Positions 54,373-64,000 of a DNA stretch of 64,000 nt are shown here, piece by piece. The stretch covers positions 1 through 64,000 of the forward strand of contig JAJZUV010000009.1 in NCBI GenBank assembly GCA_021848345.1. Reading direction: 5' to 3'. The first letter of the stretch is position 1; each line of letters opens with the position of its first letter. The notes under the pieces were generated by a model that did no database searches, was not told the DNA's origin, and saw only the letters and a program-made list of their open reading frames with translations. The position numbers and the translations under genes are program-made. This DNA comes from Pseudomonadota bacterium. GTDB lineage: Bacteria; Pseudomonadota; Gammaproteobacteria; Burkholderiales; Burkholderiaceae_C.

Positions 54373-55589
54373 GGCGGCTCCACGGCCCCGGCCGGCGCCT
54401 CGTCCAGCGCCGCGCTGCGGTCGCCTTGCGCGAAGCCGGACAACGGCGCGTGCACGTCGCGGCCGACCGCCAGCACCTTGAAGAGTTCGCCCATTTCGTG
54501 CTCGCCCAGCAGTTTCTGCACACCCGAGGCCAGGCGCAACGAGGCCGCGTCGCCGGCGGCCATGCGCGGCGCCAGCAGGTCGAGCAGGCCCGCGTTGAGC
54601 AGGAAACGCGCCTGGCTGGTGTAGCCCAGCACGCGCAGGCCGGCTTCGCGCGCCGCGCGCGCCATGGCGCTGAAGTCCACGTGGGCGGTGATGTCGGAAA
54701 GCCCCGGCTCCCACAAGGGATCGTCGTGGGCTCGATGCGCGCGGTGACAGCGCAGCGTCCCGCTCGCGCGCTGCGGGTGGTCGTATTCGCGCGCCGGGAA
54801 TCCATAGTCGAACAACAGCGCCACGCCCCGGCCCAGGTGCGCGCCCAGGCTGCGCATGAATCCCTCGGCCGCCTCGTGCCATTCGGTCACGCTGCCCTCG
54901 GGCAGTTGCCGCAGGCTCGGCCGCAGCGCGCAGCCCGGCGGCAGCGGGCGTTCGCTCCACATCAGGTTCCCCTCGGGGTCGAGCCCGACGCCGCGCTCCA
55001 GCCAGCCGTGCCCGGCGCGGCGCAGCAGGCGTACCGGCATGGCGTCCAGCACCTCGTTGCCCAGCACCAGCGCGTCGAAGCTTTCGGGCAAGCGCTCCCA
55101 CCAGCACACGCGGCGCGCCAGCTCCGCGGGCAGTTCGGCGACTGCGGCGCGCTGGCGCTCGCGCATCGCCGCCGACACCTCGACGATGGCGTATTGCTCG
55201 GGCAGCCAGGCGCCGGCATCGGCCAGCTCGCGCAGCAGCGCGCAGGCCAGCGCGGCGCTGCCGGCGCCGAACTCGACCATGAGGTCCAGGCGCAGCGAGG
55301 CGCCGAGTTCGCCCAGCTGGCGTGCCAGCGTGGCCGCGAACAGCGGCGACAACTCGGGGGCGGTGATGAAGTCGCTGGCGCCGCCCCAGGCCCCGAGCAC
55401 CCCCGCCGATGCGGCGTAATAGCCCAGGCCGGGTTGGTACAGCGCCAGGTGCATGTAGCGGTCGAAGCCGATCCATCCGCCCGCCGCGCCGATTTCGCGG
55501 CGCAGCACATCCATCAGCGCGGCCGCGCGCCGCGCCTCTTCGGGCGGCGTTGCGGCCGGCTCGCGGGGTAGACTACGCGTTTGCTCCAT
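54363..55589 (-). CDS. MidA/NDUFAF7-family SAM-dependent methyltransferase
   Basis: The 408-residue protein belongs to the DUF185 family, whose mitochondrial member NDUFAF7 dimethylates an arginine of a complex I subunit. Motifs include GWIGFDRYMHLALYQPGLGYYA, FITAPELSPLFAATLA, SAM motif MVEFGAGSAALA, the YAIVEVSAAMRERQ segment, VLGNEVLDAMPV and LLFDYGFPAREYDHPQR. The bacterial substrate is not established. It is divergent from the SDR gene, with 25 bp between starts. Confidence 0.85.
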   Translation of the reverse strand: MEQTRSLPREPAATPPEEARRAAALMDVLRREIGAAGGWIGFDRYMHLALYQPGLGYYAASAGVLGAWGGASDFITAPELSPLFAATLARQLGELGASLRLDLMVEFGAGSAALACALLRELADAGAWLPEQYAIVEVSAAMRERQRAAVAELPAELARRVCWWERLPESFDALVLGNEVLDAMPVRLLRRAGHGWLERGVGLDPEGNLMWSERPLPPGCALRPSLRQLPEGSVTEWHEAAEGFMRSLGAHLGRGVALLFDYGFPAREYDHPQRASGTLRCHRAHRAHDDPLWEPGLSDITAHVDFSAMARAAREAGLRVLGYTSQARFLLNAGLLDLLAPRMAAGDAASLRLASGVQKLLGEHEMGELFKVLAVGRDVHAPLSGFAQGDRSAALDEAPAGAVEPPWA

Positions 55590-55614
55590 CGAAGCGATTG
55601 TAGGTTCGCCGCCC

Positions 55615-56451
55615 ATGTCCGAAGCGTCATCCCGCCTTGCAGGGGAACCTGCCCGAGAAGGCGCCGGCCCGCTCGGCGGCTCGCGGGCCGATGCCCCCGC
55701 GCAGCGCCCCGTGGCGCTGGTCACCGGCGCGGCGCGGCGCCTGGGCCGGACCATCGCGACCCGCCTGGCGCAGGACGGCTGGGACCTGGCGGTGCATTAC
55801 CGGGGTTCGCACGACGATGCCGAGCAGCTGTGCGCGCAGCTGCGCGCGTCGGGCGCGCGCGCGCAGGGCTTTCGCGCCGAGCTCGGCGACGAGGCCGCCG
55901 CCGTCGAGCTGGTGCCGCGCGTGGCGCGCGAGCTGGGCCGGGTCGACGCGCTGGTCAACAACGCCTCGCTGTTCGAATACGACGCGGTGGCCGACTTCGG
56001 CGCCGAGGCCGCGCTGCGGCATTACCGCATCAACGCCGTCGCGCCGGTTCTGCTGGCGCGGGCGCTGCACGCCGAGCTGCAGCGGCGGGACACCCGCGGT
56101 TGCGTGGTCAACCTGCTGGACCAGAAGCTGTGGAACCCGAACCCCGACCATCTCTCCTACACCCTGAGCAAGGCGGCGCTGCGCGAGGCCAACACCCTGC
56201 TGGCGCAGGCGCTGGCGCCGACCCTGCGGGTGGTGGCGGTGGCCCCCGGCATGACCCTGGGCAGCGAGATGATCGACGAGGCGCGGCTGCGCGAACTGCA
56301 GGCCGCCGGCCCGCTGGGCCGGGGGCCGAGCGCCGATGACGTCGCCGACGCCGTGCTGTTCGCCCTGCGCAACCCCGGCTTGAGCGGCTGCGAACTGCTG
56401 GTGGACGCGGGCCAGCATCTGCAACCGCGATCCCGCGATTTCGCCTTCTGA
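55615..56451 (+). CDS. Short-chain dehydrogenase (FolM/pteridine reductase-like)
   Basis: The 278-residue SDR protein has the cofactor motif [22 protein letters not shown] and the catalytic Tyr and Lys in SYTLSKAAL. In place of the usual serine block it has [20 protein letters not shown], a pattern of pteridine reductases. folB follows two bases after the stop, which supports a pterin role such as dihydromonapterin reductase. The first 30 residues are a non-conserved extension. Confidence 0.8.
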   Translation: MSEASSRLAGEPAREGAGPLGGSRADAPAQRPVALVTGAARRLGRTIATRLAQDGWDLAVHYRGSHDDAEQLCAQLRASGARAQGFRAELGDEAAAVELVPRVARELGRVDALVNNASLFEYDAVADFGAEAALRHYRINAVAPVLLARALHAELQRRDTRGCVVNLLDQKLWNPNPDHLSYTLSKAALREANTLLAQALAPTLRVVAVAPGMTLGSEMIDEARLRELQAAGPLGRGPSADDVADAVLFALRNPGLSGCELLVDAGQHLQPRSRDFAF

Positions 56452-56453
56452 CC

Positions 56454-56816
56454 ATGCGTACCCTCTATCTCGAACGCCTGCGCGTGCAGGCCAGCGTGGG
56501 CATCCTCGAGCACGAGCTGCGCTCGCGCCAGTTGCTGCTGGTGTCGATCGCCGCCGAGCTGCCCGAGGCGCCCTCGCTGCCGGCCGCCGACGACGTCGCG
56601 CACGTGCTGGACTACCGCCTGCTGCGCTCGATCGCGCTGGAGGAGGTCGGCCACGGCCACGTGAACATGCTGGAAACGCTGGCCGGGCGCATCGCGCAGC
56701 GCGTGCTGGGCCTGCACGGCGTGCGGCGCGTGCGCGTGCGGGTGGACAAGCCCAACATCTTTCCCGATTGCGACGGCGTGGGCATCGAAGTGGCCCAGGA
56801 CCTCGCGAGCCGCTGA
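56454..56816 (+). CDS. folB: Dihydroneopterin aldolase
   Basis: FolB cleaves dihydroneopterin to hydroxymethyldihydropterin in folate synthesis. The 120-residue protein has the short conserved pattern [18 protein letters not shown], a [16 protein letters not shown] region, the glutamate and histidine region [15 protein letters not shown] and [19 protein letters not shown]. It is tightly linked to the SDR gene upstream, and ttcA follows 20 bp later. Confidence 0.9.
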   Translation: MRTLYLERLRVQASVGILEHELRSRQLLLVSIAAELPEAPSLPAADDVAHVLDYRLLRSIALEEVGHGHVNMLETLAGRIAQRVLGLHGVRRVRVRVDKPNIFPDCDGVGIEVAQDLASR

Positions 56817-56836
56817 TCGGACTCCGGAGGGTCGCG

Positions 56837-57727
56837 ATGGATCCGCGCAAGCACGAGCACGAAACGAACAAGTTGTCCAAGCGCCTGCACCGCCTGGTCG
56901 GCCAGGCCATCGGCGACTTCGGCATGATCCAGGACGGCGACAAGGTCATGGTGTGCATGTCGGGCGGCAAGGACAGTCACGTGCTGCTCGACCTGCTGCT
57001 CAGCCTGCGCGAGCGGGCTCCGGTGGACTTCGACATCGTCGCCGTCAACCTGGACCAGAAGCAGCCGGGCTTCCCCGAGGACGTGCTGCCGCGCTACCTG
57101 GCCGGGCGCGGCGTGCCCTTCCACATCGAGGAGCAGGACACCTACTCGGTGGTCAAGCGCGTGGTGCCCGAGGGCGCGACCCTGTGCAGCCTGTGCTCGC
57201 GGCTGCGCCGCGGCATCCTCTACCGCGTGGCCGGCGAGCTGGGCGCGACCAAGATCGCGCTGGGGCACCACCGCGACGACATCCTGCAGACCTTCCTGCT
57301 CAACCTGTTCTTCGGCGGCAAGCTCAAGGCCATGCCGCCCAAGCTGGTCAGCGACGACGGGCGCCACGTGGTCATCCGCCCGCTGGCCTACGTCGAGGAA
57401 GCGGACCTGGCGCGCTGGGCCGAGCATCGGGGCTTTCCGATCATTCCCTGCACGCTGTGCGGCAGCCAGGAGCAGTTGCAGCGCAAGCAGGTCGCCGCGT
57501 TGCTGCGCGACTGGGAGCGCCAGCATCCCGGGCGCCTGGAGTCGATGTTCGGCGCGCTGGGACGGGTGGTGCCCTCGCATCTGCTCGACCGCGGCGCCTA
57601 CCCCTTCGCCGACCTGCGCGCGCATGGCGTCGCCGACCCTGACGGCGACAGGGCCTTCGACCCCGAGCCCTGCGAACCCGCCCCCGACGCCCGGAAGGCG
57701 CTGGCCTGGCTGGACAGCGTCGGCTGA
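56837..57727 (+). CDS. ttcA: tRNA 2-thiocytidine synthetase
   Basis: TtcA puts sulfur on cytidine 32 of certain tRNAs, using an iron-sulfur cluster. The 296-residue protein has the PP-loop [15 protein letters not shown], two CXXC motifs ([10 protein letters not shown] and [14 protein letters not shown]) and [25 protein letters not shown] lies before ATG 56837. It is immediately downstream of folB, probably on one transcript. Confidence 0.95.
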   Translation: MDPRKHEHETNKLSKRLHRLVGQAIGDFGMIQDGDKVMVCMSGGKDSHVLLDLLLSLRERAPVDFDIVAVNLDQKQPGFPEDVLPRYLAGRGVPFHIEEQDTYSVVKRVVPEGATLCSLCSRLRRGILYRVAGELGATKIALGHHRDDILQTFLLNLFFGGKLKAMPPKLVSDDGRHVVIRPLAYVEEADLARWAEHRGFPIIPCTLCGSQEQLQRKQVAALLRDWERQHPGRLESMFGALGRVVPSHLLDRGAYPFADLRAHGVADPDGDRAFDPEPCEPAPDARKALAWLDSVG

Positions 57728-57808
57728 CCCAGCGTGCGGCCATGACGCCGCGGCGCGAGTACAGTAGACGCTGAGGCGACGGACTTCCGTCTCCGCGCCC
57801 TCCGATCC

Positions 57809-58459
57809 ATGCCAACTTCCATGCCCCCCCTCGTCATGACCCGGCGCGCGACGCGCGTGCTGCGCGCCGGCGTGCTGGGCGGCGCGCTGGCGCTGTTCGG
57901 CCTGCTCGGTGGTTGCGCGTCGCTGAATGTCAACGCCTACCACGTCGACACGCCGAAGCCGGCGCCGGCGGCGCTGGTGGGCGCGCAGGTGCAGTTGCAG
58001 GCCGCGCCGGCCGACTCCGAGGGGCCGCAGGCCGAGGTCCTGCGCACGGCCGTGCTGGACGCCATGACCCATGCCGGCATGGTGCCGCTGCTGGGCAGTC
58101 CGGCGCCGTTCACGGCACGCTACGCCTTCCACAGCTACGCCGATTTCGAGGCCAGTTTTCCCAGCGCCTGGCCGCCGCCCGGGCAACCCATCCTGCTGCC
58201 CGACGGGGCCTGGATCTACAACGGCTATCCGTGGTGGTATCGGGGCTGGTCGTGGCCCCCGCCCTGGTACGAGCGGGTGTTCGAGGTGGAGATCCGGGAC
58301 GCCTCCAGCGGAGCGCTGGTGTGGCGCAGCAGCTCGATGATCGGCGGCTACGACCCGCGCATCGCCCCGGTGGCGGGGCAGCTCGCCGCGGCCGCCTTCG
58401 CGGATTTCCCGCAGGGCAGCGGCAAACGCCTGGTGCGCGAGCAGCAAGTGCCGCGGTGA
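57809..58459 (+). CDS. DUF4136-like lipoprotein
   Basis: The 216-residue protein has a signal peptide with lipobox LLGGC, so it is probably anchored in the outer membrane. The mature domain resembles DUF4136 (AEVLRTAVLDAMTHAGMVPL near the N-terminus). A Trp/Tyr/Pro-rich stretch (WIYNGYPWWYRGWSWPPPWY) and the VFEVEIRDASSGALVWRSSS strand pair follow. Function is unknown. No tight operon links are visible. Confidence 0.75.
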   Translation: MPTSMPPLVMTRRATRVLRAGVLGGALALFGLLGGCASLNVNAYHVDTPKPAPAALVGAQVQLQAAPADSEGPQAEVLRTAVLDAMTHAGMVPLLGSPAPFTARYAFHSYADFEASFPSAWPPPGQPILLPDGAWIYNGYPWWYRGWSWPPPWYERVFEVEIRDASSGALVWRSSSMIGGYDPRIAPVAGQLAAAAFADFPQGSGKRLVREQQVPR

Positions 58460-58502
58460 GCCCGGAACGGGCCGCATCGCCGCCGCGGCGCGGTGTTTTC
58501 CC

Positions 58503-58508
58503 TATAAT
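58503..58508 (+). promoter_or_regulatory. -10 element (TATAAT) for the fmdB-DUF502-aspS run
   Basis: TATAAT lies in the 191 bp gap before the FmdB gene, which leaves a leader of about 135 bases that can form small hairpins such as GGCCC-GCAA-GGGCC. A -35 is not clear. Confidence 0.5.
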
Positions 58509-58650
58509 CGGCACGAATCTTGCACCCCCGGCCCGCAAGGGCCCGGCGGTGCGCGCATGGGCTTGAAGCCCCTGCGAACCCACTCCATATACAAGGTCGG
58601 CCCAGCCCGCGATGCAGTCGGGCGAGTGCATTTCGCATCAGGAGTTCGTC

Positions 58651-58944
58651 ATGCCCATCTACGCCTACCGCTGCGAGTCCTGCGGACATACCCTGGACGC
58701 GCTGCAGAAGATTTCAGACGCGCCGTTGCGCGATTGCCCGGCCTGCGGCGCCGCGTCGCTGCACAAGCAGGTCACCGCCGCGGGTTTCCAGCTCAAGGGT
58801 TCGGGCTGGTACGCGACCGACTTCAAGGGCGGCTCCGGCGCCTCCCCCGCCGCCAAGACGGGAGGCGGCGCGGCCGCGACCACCGCGGCGGCGAGCGATT
58901 CGCCACCCGCCGCGTCGTGCGGGGCCTCCTGCGCCTGCCACTGA
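58651..58944 (+). CDS. FmdB-family zinc ribbon protein
   Basis: The 97-residue protein begins MPIYAYRCESCG and holds a zinc ribbon of Cys8, Cys11, Cys29 and Cys32 (DCPACG). It continues with the family segment KQVTAAGFQLKGSGWYATDFK and a Gly/Ala tail ending CGASCACH. The family is a putative regulatory or assembly protein of unproven function. GGAG at 58641-58644 decides ATG 58651. In betaproteobacteria it regularly precedes the DUF502 gene and aspS, as here. Confidence 0.88.
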   Translation: MPIYAYRCESCGHTLDALQKISDAPLRDCPACGAASLHKQVTAAGFQLKGSGWYATDFKGGSGASPAAKTGGGAAATTAAASDSPPAASCGASCACH

Positions 58945-59003
58945 AGCACTCCGCCCGGCGCGCGCCGCCGCTCCCCACCGACGTCGTCGCGCGAAAGCTG
59001 CGC

Positions 59004-59645
59004 ATGCGCCTGAAAAACCTGTTCGTTGCCGGACTGCTGGTCTGGTTGCCGCTGACCATCACGATCTGGGTGCTGTGGCAGCTGCTGTCGGTGTTCGACG
59101 GCATCTTCCGCGCCGTGCTCGGCGCGCTGGATGCGGTCGCGCCGTCGCTGGGTCCGCTGCTGGACAACCTGGCCCGCACCCCCGGTCTGGGCGTGGTCGT
59201 GGTGATCGGGGCCATCCTGCTCACCGGGCTGCTGGTGGCCAACATCGTCGGGCAGTGGTGGCTGCGCCAATGGGATGCGGTGATCGCGCGCATCCCCATC
59301 GTCAAGAGCATCTACAGCAGCGTCAAGCAGGTTTCCGACACCCTGTTCTCCAGCAACGGCAACGCCTTCCGGCAGGCCGTCATGGTGCAATACCCCCGCG
59401 CGGGCAGCTGGACCATCGCCTTCGTCACCGGCTCTCCGAGCGGCGAGGTCGCGCTCAGCCTGCCCGGCGAGCACATCAGCGTGTACGTGCCCACCACGCC
59501 GAACCCCACCTCGGGCTTTTTCCTCATGGTGCCCAGGGCCGAAGTGGTGGAACTGTCGATGAGCGTCGACGAGGCGCTCAAATACGTGATCTCGATGGGA
59601 GTGGTCGCGCCGCTGCCGCCTTCCGCGCAGGTTCCGTCCCGCTGA
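59004..59645 (+). CDS. DUF502 membrane protein
   Basis: The 213-residue protein matches DUF502: an N-terminal helix ([23 protein letters not shown]), a second helix ([21 protein letters not shown]), then the soluble family pattern [53 protein letters not shown] and [14 protein letters not shown]. Function is unknown. It lies between the fmdB-like gene and aspS in the conserved order. Confidence 0.88.
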   Translation: MRLKNLFVAGLLVWLPLTITIWVLWQLLSVFDGIFRAVLGALDAVAPSLGPLLDNLARTPGLGVVVVIGAILLTGLLVANIVGQWWLRQWDAVIARIPIVKSIYSSVKQVSDTLFSSNGNAFRQAVMVQYPRAGSWTIAFVTGSPSGEVALSLPGEHISVYVPTTPNPTSGFFLMVPRAEVVELSMSVDEALKYVISMGVVAPLPPSAQVPSR

Positions 59646-59724
59646 CCCCGTCATCCCGGCGCCGGTGCGCGCCGCAAGTCTCCCGAAATCCTTTGGGCAT
59701 CGCCAAAGTCTTCCGTTCCCGATC

Positions 59725-61521
59725 ATGACCCTACGCAGCCATACCCTGGGCGCCGTCACCGAAGCCCTGCTCGGACAAACCATCAGCCTGTGCGGCTGGG
59801 TGCAGCGGCGCCGCGACCATGGCGGAGTCATATTCATCGACCTGCGCGACCGCGAGGGCCTGGTGCAGGTGGTGTGCGATCCCGACCGTGCCGACATGTT
59901 CGCGGTGGCCGAGGGCGTGCGCAACGAATACTGCGTGCAGGTGCGCGGCCTGGTGCGCGCGCGCCCGCAGGGCACCGAGAACGCCACGCTGGGCTCGGGC
60001 AAGGTCGAGGTGCTGTGCCACGAACTGCAGGTGCTCAACGCTTCGGCCGCGTTGCCCTTCCAGCTCGACGACGACAACCTGTCCGAGACCACGCGCCTGA
60101 CGCACCGCGTGCTGGACCTGCGTCGCCCGCAGATGCAGCACAACCTGAAGCTGCGCTACCAGGTCTCGATGGCGGTGCGGCGCTACCTGGACGCCGAGGG
60201 TTTCATCGACATCGAGACGCCGATGCTCACCAAGAGCACGCCCGAAGGCGCGCGCGACTACCTGGTGCCCAGCCGGGTCAACGCCGGACAGTTCTTCGCG
60301 CTGCCGCAGTCGCCCCAGTTGTTCAAGCAGATGCTGATGGTGTCGGGCTTCGACCGCTACTACCAGATCACCAAGTGCTTCCGCGACGAGGACCTGCGCG
60401 CCGACCGCCAGCCCGAGTTCACGCAGATCGACTGCGAGACCTCCTTCCTCGACGAGACGGAGATTCGCGCACTGTTCGAGCCGATGATCCGCGGCGTGTT
60501 CGCCGGGGTGCTGGGCGTCAGCCTGTCCGATCCCTTCCCGGTGATGCCGTACTCCGAGGCGATGGCGCGCTTCGGCTCCGACAAGCCGGATCTGCGGGTG
60601 CGCATGGAGTTCACCGAACTGACCGACGTCATGCGCGACGTGGAGTTCAAGGTGTTCAGCTCCGCGGCCTCGCTGCCCGACGGACGCGTGGCCGCCTTGC
60701 GCGTGCCGGGCGGCGGCCAGATCAGCCGCAGCGAGATCGACGCCTACACCGATTTCGTCAAGATCTACGGCGCCAAGGGCCTGGCGTGGATCAAGGTCAA
60801 CGAGGTCGCGCGCGGACGCGACGGCCTGCAGTCGCCGATCGTGAAGAACCTCGACGACGCGGCGATCGCCGCGCTGCTGGAGCGCAGCGGGGCCCGTGAC
60901 GGCGACCTGCTGCTGTTCGGCGCCGACCGCGCCAAGGTCGTCAACGCCGCGCTGGGCGCGCTGCGGGTGAAGATCGGCCACAGCGACTTCGGGCGTGCCG
61001 GCGGCCTGTTCGAGGACGCCTGGAAGCCGCTGTGGGTGGTGGACTTCCCGATGTTCGAGTTCGACGACGACGAGCAGCGCTGGGTGGCCTGCCACCACCC
61101 CTTCACGGCGCCCAAGGACGAGCATGTCGACTACCTGGCCAGCGATCCCGGCCGCTGCCTGGCCAAGGCCTACGACATGGTGCTCAACGGCTGGGAGATC
61201 GGCGGCGGCTCGGTGCGCATCCACCGCGCCGAGATGCAGAGCAAGGTGTTCGCCGCGCTGGGCATCGGCGAGGAAGAGGCGCGGGCCAAGTTCGGCTTCC
61301 TGCTCGATGCGCTGCAGTACGGCGCGCCGCCGCACGGGGGCATCGCCTTCGGCCTGGACCGCATCGTCACGATGATGACCGGCGCGGCGAGCATCCGCGA
61401 CGTCATCGCCTTCCCGAAGACGCAGCGCGCGCAATGCCTGCTCACCAACGCGCCCAGCCCGGTGGACGAGCGCCAGCTGCGCGAGCTGCACATCCGCCTG
61501 CGCCAGAACGCACCGGCCTGA
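59725..61521 (+). CDS. aspS: Aspartyl-tRNA synthetase
   Basis: The 598-residue class II enzyme has an N-terminal OB fold for the anticodon ([21 protein letters not shown]). The catalytic core contains [56 protein letters not shown], the bacterial GAD insertion domain, and motif 3 [14 protein letters not shown]. It is in the conserved fmdB-DUF502-aspS series. Whether it also charges tRNA-Asn cannot be decided by reading. Confidence 0.96.
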   Translation: MTLRSHTLGAVTEALLGQTISLCGWVQRRRDHGGVIFIDLRDREGLVQVVCDPDRADMFAVAEGVRNEYCVQVRGLVRARPQGTENATLGSGKVEVLCHELQVLNASAALPFQLDDDNLSETTRLTHRVLDLRRPQMQHNLKLRYQVSMAVRRYLDAEGFIDIETPMLTKSTPEGARDYLVPSRVNAGQFFALPQSPQLFKQMLMVSGFDRYYQITKCFRDEDLRADRQPEFTQIDCETSFLDETEIRALFEPMIRGVFAGVLGVSLSDPFPVMPYSEAMARFGSDKPDLRVRMEFTELTDVMRDVEFKVFSSAASLPDGRVAALRVPGGGQISRSEIDAYTDFVKIYGAKGLAWIKVNEVARGRDGLQSPIVKNLDDAAIAALLERSGARDGDLLLFGADRAKVVNAALGALRVKIGHSDFGRAGGLFEDAWKPLWVVDFPMFEFDDDEQRWVACHHPFTAPKDEHVDYLASDPGRCLAKAYDMVLNGWEIGGGSVRIHRAEMQSKVFAALGIGEEEARAKFGFLLDALQYGAPPHGGIAFGLDRIVTMMTGAASIRDVIAFPKTQRAQCLLTNAPSPVDERQLRELHIRLRQNAPA

Positions 61522-61538
61522 GCCCGGAACTGCCCGCC

Positions 61539-62657
61539 ATGACCCGCATCGACGATCCCCGGCACGACAGCGAGGCAGGCCGGGCCGAAGCCACGCTGGA
61601 CACCACGCGCATCGACGATACCCGCATCGCCGCGGTGCGCGCGCTGGTGTCCCCGGCCGTGCTGCTGGAGGAGCTGGCGGTGACGCCGGCGGTGGAAAGC
61701 CTGGTGGAACAGGCGCGCGCCGACATCGCCCGCGTGCTGCGCGGCGACGACGACCGGCTGATCGTGGTCATCGGTCCCTGTTCCATCCACGATTCGGCGC
61801 AGGCGCTGGAGTACGCCACGCGTCTGCGCGACGCGCGCGGCGAGCTCGACGACGCTCTGCTGCCGGTGATGCGGGTGTATTTCGAGAAGCCGCGCACCAC
61901 GGTGGGCTGGAAGGGCTTCATCAACGACCCGCGGCTGGACGGCAGTTTTCGCATCAACGAGGGCCTGCGGCGCGCGCGCGAACTGCTGCTGCACATCGGC
62001 GAGATGGGCGTGCCGGCCGGCACCGAGTTTCTCGACCTGCTGTCGCCGCAGTATTTCAGCGACCTCATCGCCTGGGGCGCCATCGGCGCGCGTACCACGG
62101 AGAGCCAGAGCCACCGGCAGCTGGCCTCGGGGCTGTCGTGCCCGGTGGGTTTCAAGAACGGCACCGACGGCGGCGTGCAGGTGGCCGCCGACGCGGTGAT
62201 CGCCGCCGGCGCGCCCCATGCCTTCATGGGCATGACCAAGATGGGCGTGGCCGCGATTTTCGAGACCCGCGGCAACGCCGACTGCCACGTCATCCTGCGC
62301 GGCGGGCGCCTACCCAACTACGACGCGGCCGCGGTGGACGCGGCCTGCGAGGTGCTGCGCCGCGCCGGACTGCGCGAACAGGTGATGATCGACTGCTCCC
62401 ACGCCAATTCGTCCAAGCAGCCTCGACGCCAGATCGACGTGGCCGCCGACATCGGGCGGCGCATCGCCGCGGGCGAGCGGCGCATCGTCGGGGTGATGGT
62501 GGAGAGCCATCTGCACGAAGGCCGCCAGGACCTGCGTCCGGGGCAGGCGCTGCGCGAGGGCGTCTCGATCACCGATGCCTGCCTGGGCTGGGCGGATTCC
62601 CTGGCCCTGCTGCACGACCTGGCCGCCAGCGTGCGCGCGAGGCGGGCAGGGGGCTGA
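61539..62657 (+). CDS. aroG: 3-deoxy-7-phosphoheptulonate synthase (DAHP synthase, AroG type)
   Basis: This enzyme condenses PEP and erythrose 4-phosphate to enter the shikimate pathway. The 372-residue type I protein shows VIGPCSIHDSAQALEYA, RVYFEKPRTTVGWKGFINDP, LLSPQYFSDLIAWGAIGARTTESQSHR, VGFKNGTDGG, and the DCSHANSSKQ metal-binding block. Which aromatic amino acid inhibits it (AroF, G or H type) cannot be told here. It is 17 bp after aspS, and the NudB gene begins five bases downstream. Confidence 0.92.
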   Translation: MTRIDDPRHDSEAGRAEATLDTTRIDDTRIAAVRALVSPAVLLEELAVTPAVESLVEQARADIARVLRGDDDRLIVVIGPCSIHDSAQALEYATRLRDARGELDDALLPVMRVYFEKPRTTVGWKGFINDPRLDGSFRINEGLRRARELLLHIGEMGVPAGTEFLDLLSPQYFSDLIAWGAIGARTTESQSHRQLASGLSCPVGFKNGTDGGVQVAADAVIAAGAPHAFMGMTKMGVAAIFETRGNADCHVILRGGRLPNYDAAAVDAACEVLRRAGLREQVMIDCSHANSSKQPRRQIDVAADIGRRIAAGERRIVGVMVESHLHEGRQDLRPGQALREGVSITDACLGWADSLALLHDLAASVRARRAGG

Positions 62658-62661
62658 GGCC

Positions 62662-63120
62662 GTGGCGGCGTCCAAGCTGCCGGTGTCGGTGCTCGTGGTG
62701 ATCCACGACCCTGGGCTGCGCGTGCTGTTGATCGAGCGGGCCGCGCAGCCCGGGTTCTGGCAAAGCGTCACCGGCAGCCTGGATTTCCCCGATGAGCCGC
62801 TGGCCGCGGCGGCCGCGCGCGAGGTGGCCGAGGAGACGGGCATCGTCGCCGACGGCGGGCTGCGCGACTGGCACCTGGCCAACGAATACGAGATCTACCC
62901 CCATTGGCGCCATCGCTACGCCCCCGGGGTTTGGAAGAACGTGGAACACGTGTTCAGCCTGGAGGTGCCCGAGGCGACGCCGGTGCGCCTGGCCGAGCGC
63001 GAGCACCGTGCCTGGCAATGGCTGCCCTGGCGCGAGGCCGCGGCGCGCTGCTTTTCCGCGTCCAACGCGCAGGCCATCGAGCAATTGCCGCGGCGCCTGC
63101 GCCGCCGGGAGCCGGTCTGA
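62662..63120 (+). CDS. nudB: Dihydroneopterin triphosphate diphosphatase (NudB-type Nudix hydrolase)
   Basis: NudB removes pyrophosphate from dihydroneopterin triphosphate in folate synthesis. The 152-residue protein uses GTG 62662, with GAGG just upstream. It has PVSVLVVIHD, RAAQPGFWQSVTGSLDFPDEP, then the Nudix core AAAREVAEETGI and the EYEIYPHWRHRYAPGVWKNVEHVF segment typical of NudB. Its stop overlaps the next start (TGATG), so translation is coupled. The aspS-nudB link is common in proteobacteria. Confidence 0.9.
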   Translation: MAASKLPVSVLVVIHDPGLRVLLIERAAQPGFWQSVTGSLDFPDEPLAAAAAREVAEETGIVADGGLRDWHLANEYEIYPHWRHRYAPGVWKNVEHVFSLEVPEATPVRLAEREHRAWQWLPWREAAARCFSASNAQAIEQLPRRLRRREPV

Positions 63121-64000
63121 TGCACCCGCGCACGCCCGCCCGCGACTGGCCGCAGGCGCTGCGCGTGGCCTCGTACAACATCCACAAGGGCGTGCTGGGC
63201 ATGGGCCCGGCCAAGCGCCTGCGCATCCACGCCCTGCAGGAAGGCCTGCGCAGCCTGGATGCCGACGTGGTGCTGCTGCAGGAGGTGCAGTTCGAGCATC
63301 GCCGCCATGCCATGCGCCTGGCCGGATGGCCGGAGCAGCCGCAGCACGAGCTGCTGGGTCAGGGCCTGGGCATGTTCGCCGCCTACCACACGAACGCGCG
63401 CACGCGCCACGGCGAGCATGGCAATGCGCTGCTGTCGCGTTTTCCCATCCTCGGCGTGTCCCACGAGGACGTGTCGGACCACCGCTTCGAGCAGCGAGGC
63501 CTGCTGCACGTGCGCCTGGCCCTGCCGCAGGGCAGCGCGGGCGCGGCCCCGGCACAGGTGCTGCACTGCGTGGTGGTGCATTTCGGACTGTTTCGCGGCG
63601 GGCGCAAGCGCCAGATCGAGCGTCTGGCGGAATTCCTCGCGCGCCAGGTGCCGGCGCACGAGCCGGTGATCGTGGGCGGCGACTTCAACGACTGGCGCGG
63701 CGAGCTCGGCCTCGAACTCGCCGCCGCGGGTCTGGTCGACGTGTCGGCGCGCGCCGCGACCGCGGTGGACCCGCGCCACCCTCGCTGGCACCACCGCACG
63801 CGCACCTTTCCCGCGTGGCTGCCGCTGATGCCCCTGGATCGCATCTATGTGCGCGGCTTCGCTGCCCACGGCCTGGGCCTGGGCTGGGGCGCCGACTGGG
63901 CGCGGCTGTCGGACCACGCTCCCTTGCTGGTCGACCTGACCGCGCAAGCCCAGGACGCGCCGCGCGCGCCGGGCCGAGGCGTAGCGCGGCACACCCTCCA
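63120..64000 (+). CDS. Endonuclease/exonuclease/phosphatase-family protein (3' end cut by window)
   Basis: The open frame runs from ATG 63120 to the window end, 293 codons with no stop. It has the EEP-family motifs VASYNIHKG, VVLLQEVQFEH, HGNALLSRFPI, GGDFNDW, PLDRIYVRG and the catalytic ending SDHAPLLVDL. These indicate a Mg-dependent phosphodiesterase or phosphatase. The conserved domain is complete, so only a short tail is missing. In related bacteria such a gene precedes a cardiolipin synthase, which suggests a membrane-lipid role. It overlaps nudB by one base. Confidence 0.82.
   Translation, partial: MHPRTPARDWPQALRVASYNIHKGVLGMGPAKRLRIHALQEGLRSLDADVVLLQEVQFEHRRHAMRLAGWPEQPQHELLGQGLGMFAAYHTNARTRHGEHGNALLSRFPILGVSHEDVSDHRFEQRGLLHVRLALPQGSAGAAPAQVLHCVVVHFGLFRGGRKRQIERLAEFLARQVPAHEPVIVGGDFNDWRGELGLELAAAGLVDVSARAATAVDPRHPRWHHRTRTFPAWLPLMPLDRIYVRGFAAHGLGLGWGADWARLSDHAPLLVDLTAQAQDAPRAPGRGVARHTL

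Overview
The window is a 64 kb piece of a very GC-rich bacterial chromosome. It carries about 59 protein genes, one tRNA gene, one riboswitch and one palindromic repeat element. Several features point to a betaproteobacterium of the order Burkholderiales: the sspA-sspB pair, a ubiE-ubiJ-ubiB cluster, a DksA without the usual zinc cysteines, a Kdo hydroxylase, a DUF3460 protein, an S-adenosylhomocysteine riboswitch before ahcY, and a Mrp-type iron-sulfur carrier beside metG. I cannot name the genus. I see no prophage, insertion sequence, CRISPR array or plasmid function. The great majority of the DNA is core, vertically inherited metabolism.

Layout. 0-1.3 kb: stringent-starvation proteins SspA and SspB, then tRNA-Thr(UGU). 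1.35-5.2 kb: the least ordinary stretch, a two-gene minus-strand operon (a PIMT-like methyltransferase and an ABC exporter) followed by a RarD-type permease. 5.5-17.2 kb: accessory metabolism and regulation (acyl-CoA ligase, orphan sensor kinase, Kef-type antiporter, TPR protein, YeiH permease, acetyltransferase, AraC regulator with a DUF2000 partner, PatZ-like protein acetyltransferase). 17.2-21.5 kb: ubiquinone genes and type III pantothenate kinase. 21.5-32.9 kb, all on the minus strand: HslUV protease, a STAS/TPR protein, DksA, a metal-chaperone GTPase, RlmI, XerC, a DUF484 protein, DapF and two lipid A acyltransferases.

33-37 kb holds the activated methyl cycle: metK with a structured leader, ahcY under an SAH riboswitch, then metF. 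These make SAM, remove SAH and supply methyl groups for methionine. A roughly 335 bp element with 80 bp terminal inverted repeats separates metF from AMP nucleosidase. 38.9-47.4 kb, minus strand: an inositol-phosphatase-family enzyme, nadB, panC, panB, scpA, DUF3460, Kdo hydroxylase and metG (NAD, pantothenate, chromosome segregation, LPS and translation).

47.6-52.8 kb: mrp, fadD with a palindromic operator, cca, and a LysR regulator divergent from an MFS exporter with paired palindromes between them. 54-64 kb: a DUF2905 protein, a MidA-like methyltransferase, folate/pterin genes (SDR reductase, FolB), ttcA, a DUF4136 lipoprotein, and a plus-strand run of FmdB protein, DUF502 protein, aspS, DAHP synthase, NudB and an endonuclease/phosphatase-family protein cut by the window end.

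The best candidates for something not yet described are the metK leader RNA (33100-33236), the orphan methyltransferase/ABC exporter pair (1356-3995) and the large palindromic element (36949-37283). All functions come from motif recognition and gene order. No database search was run.
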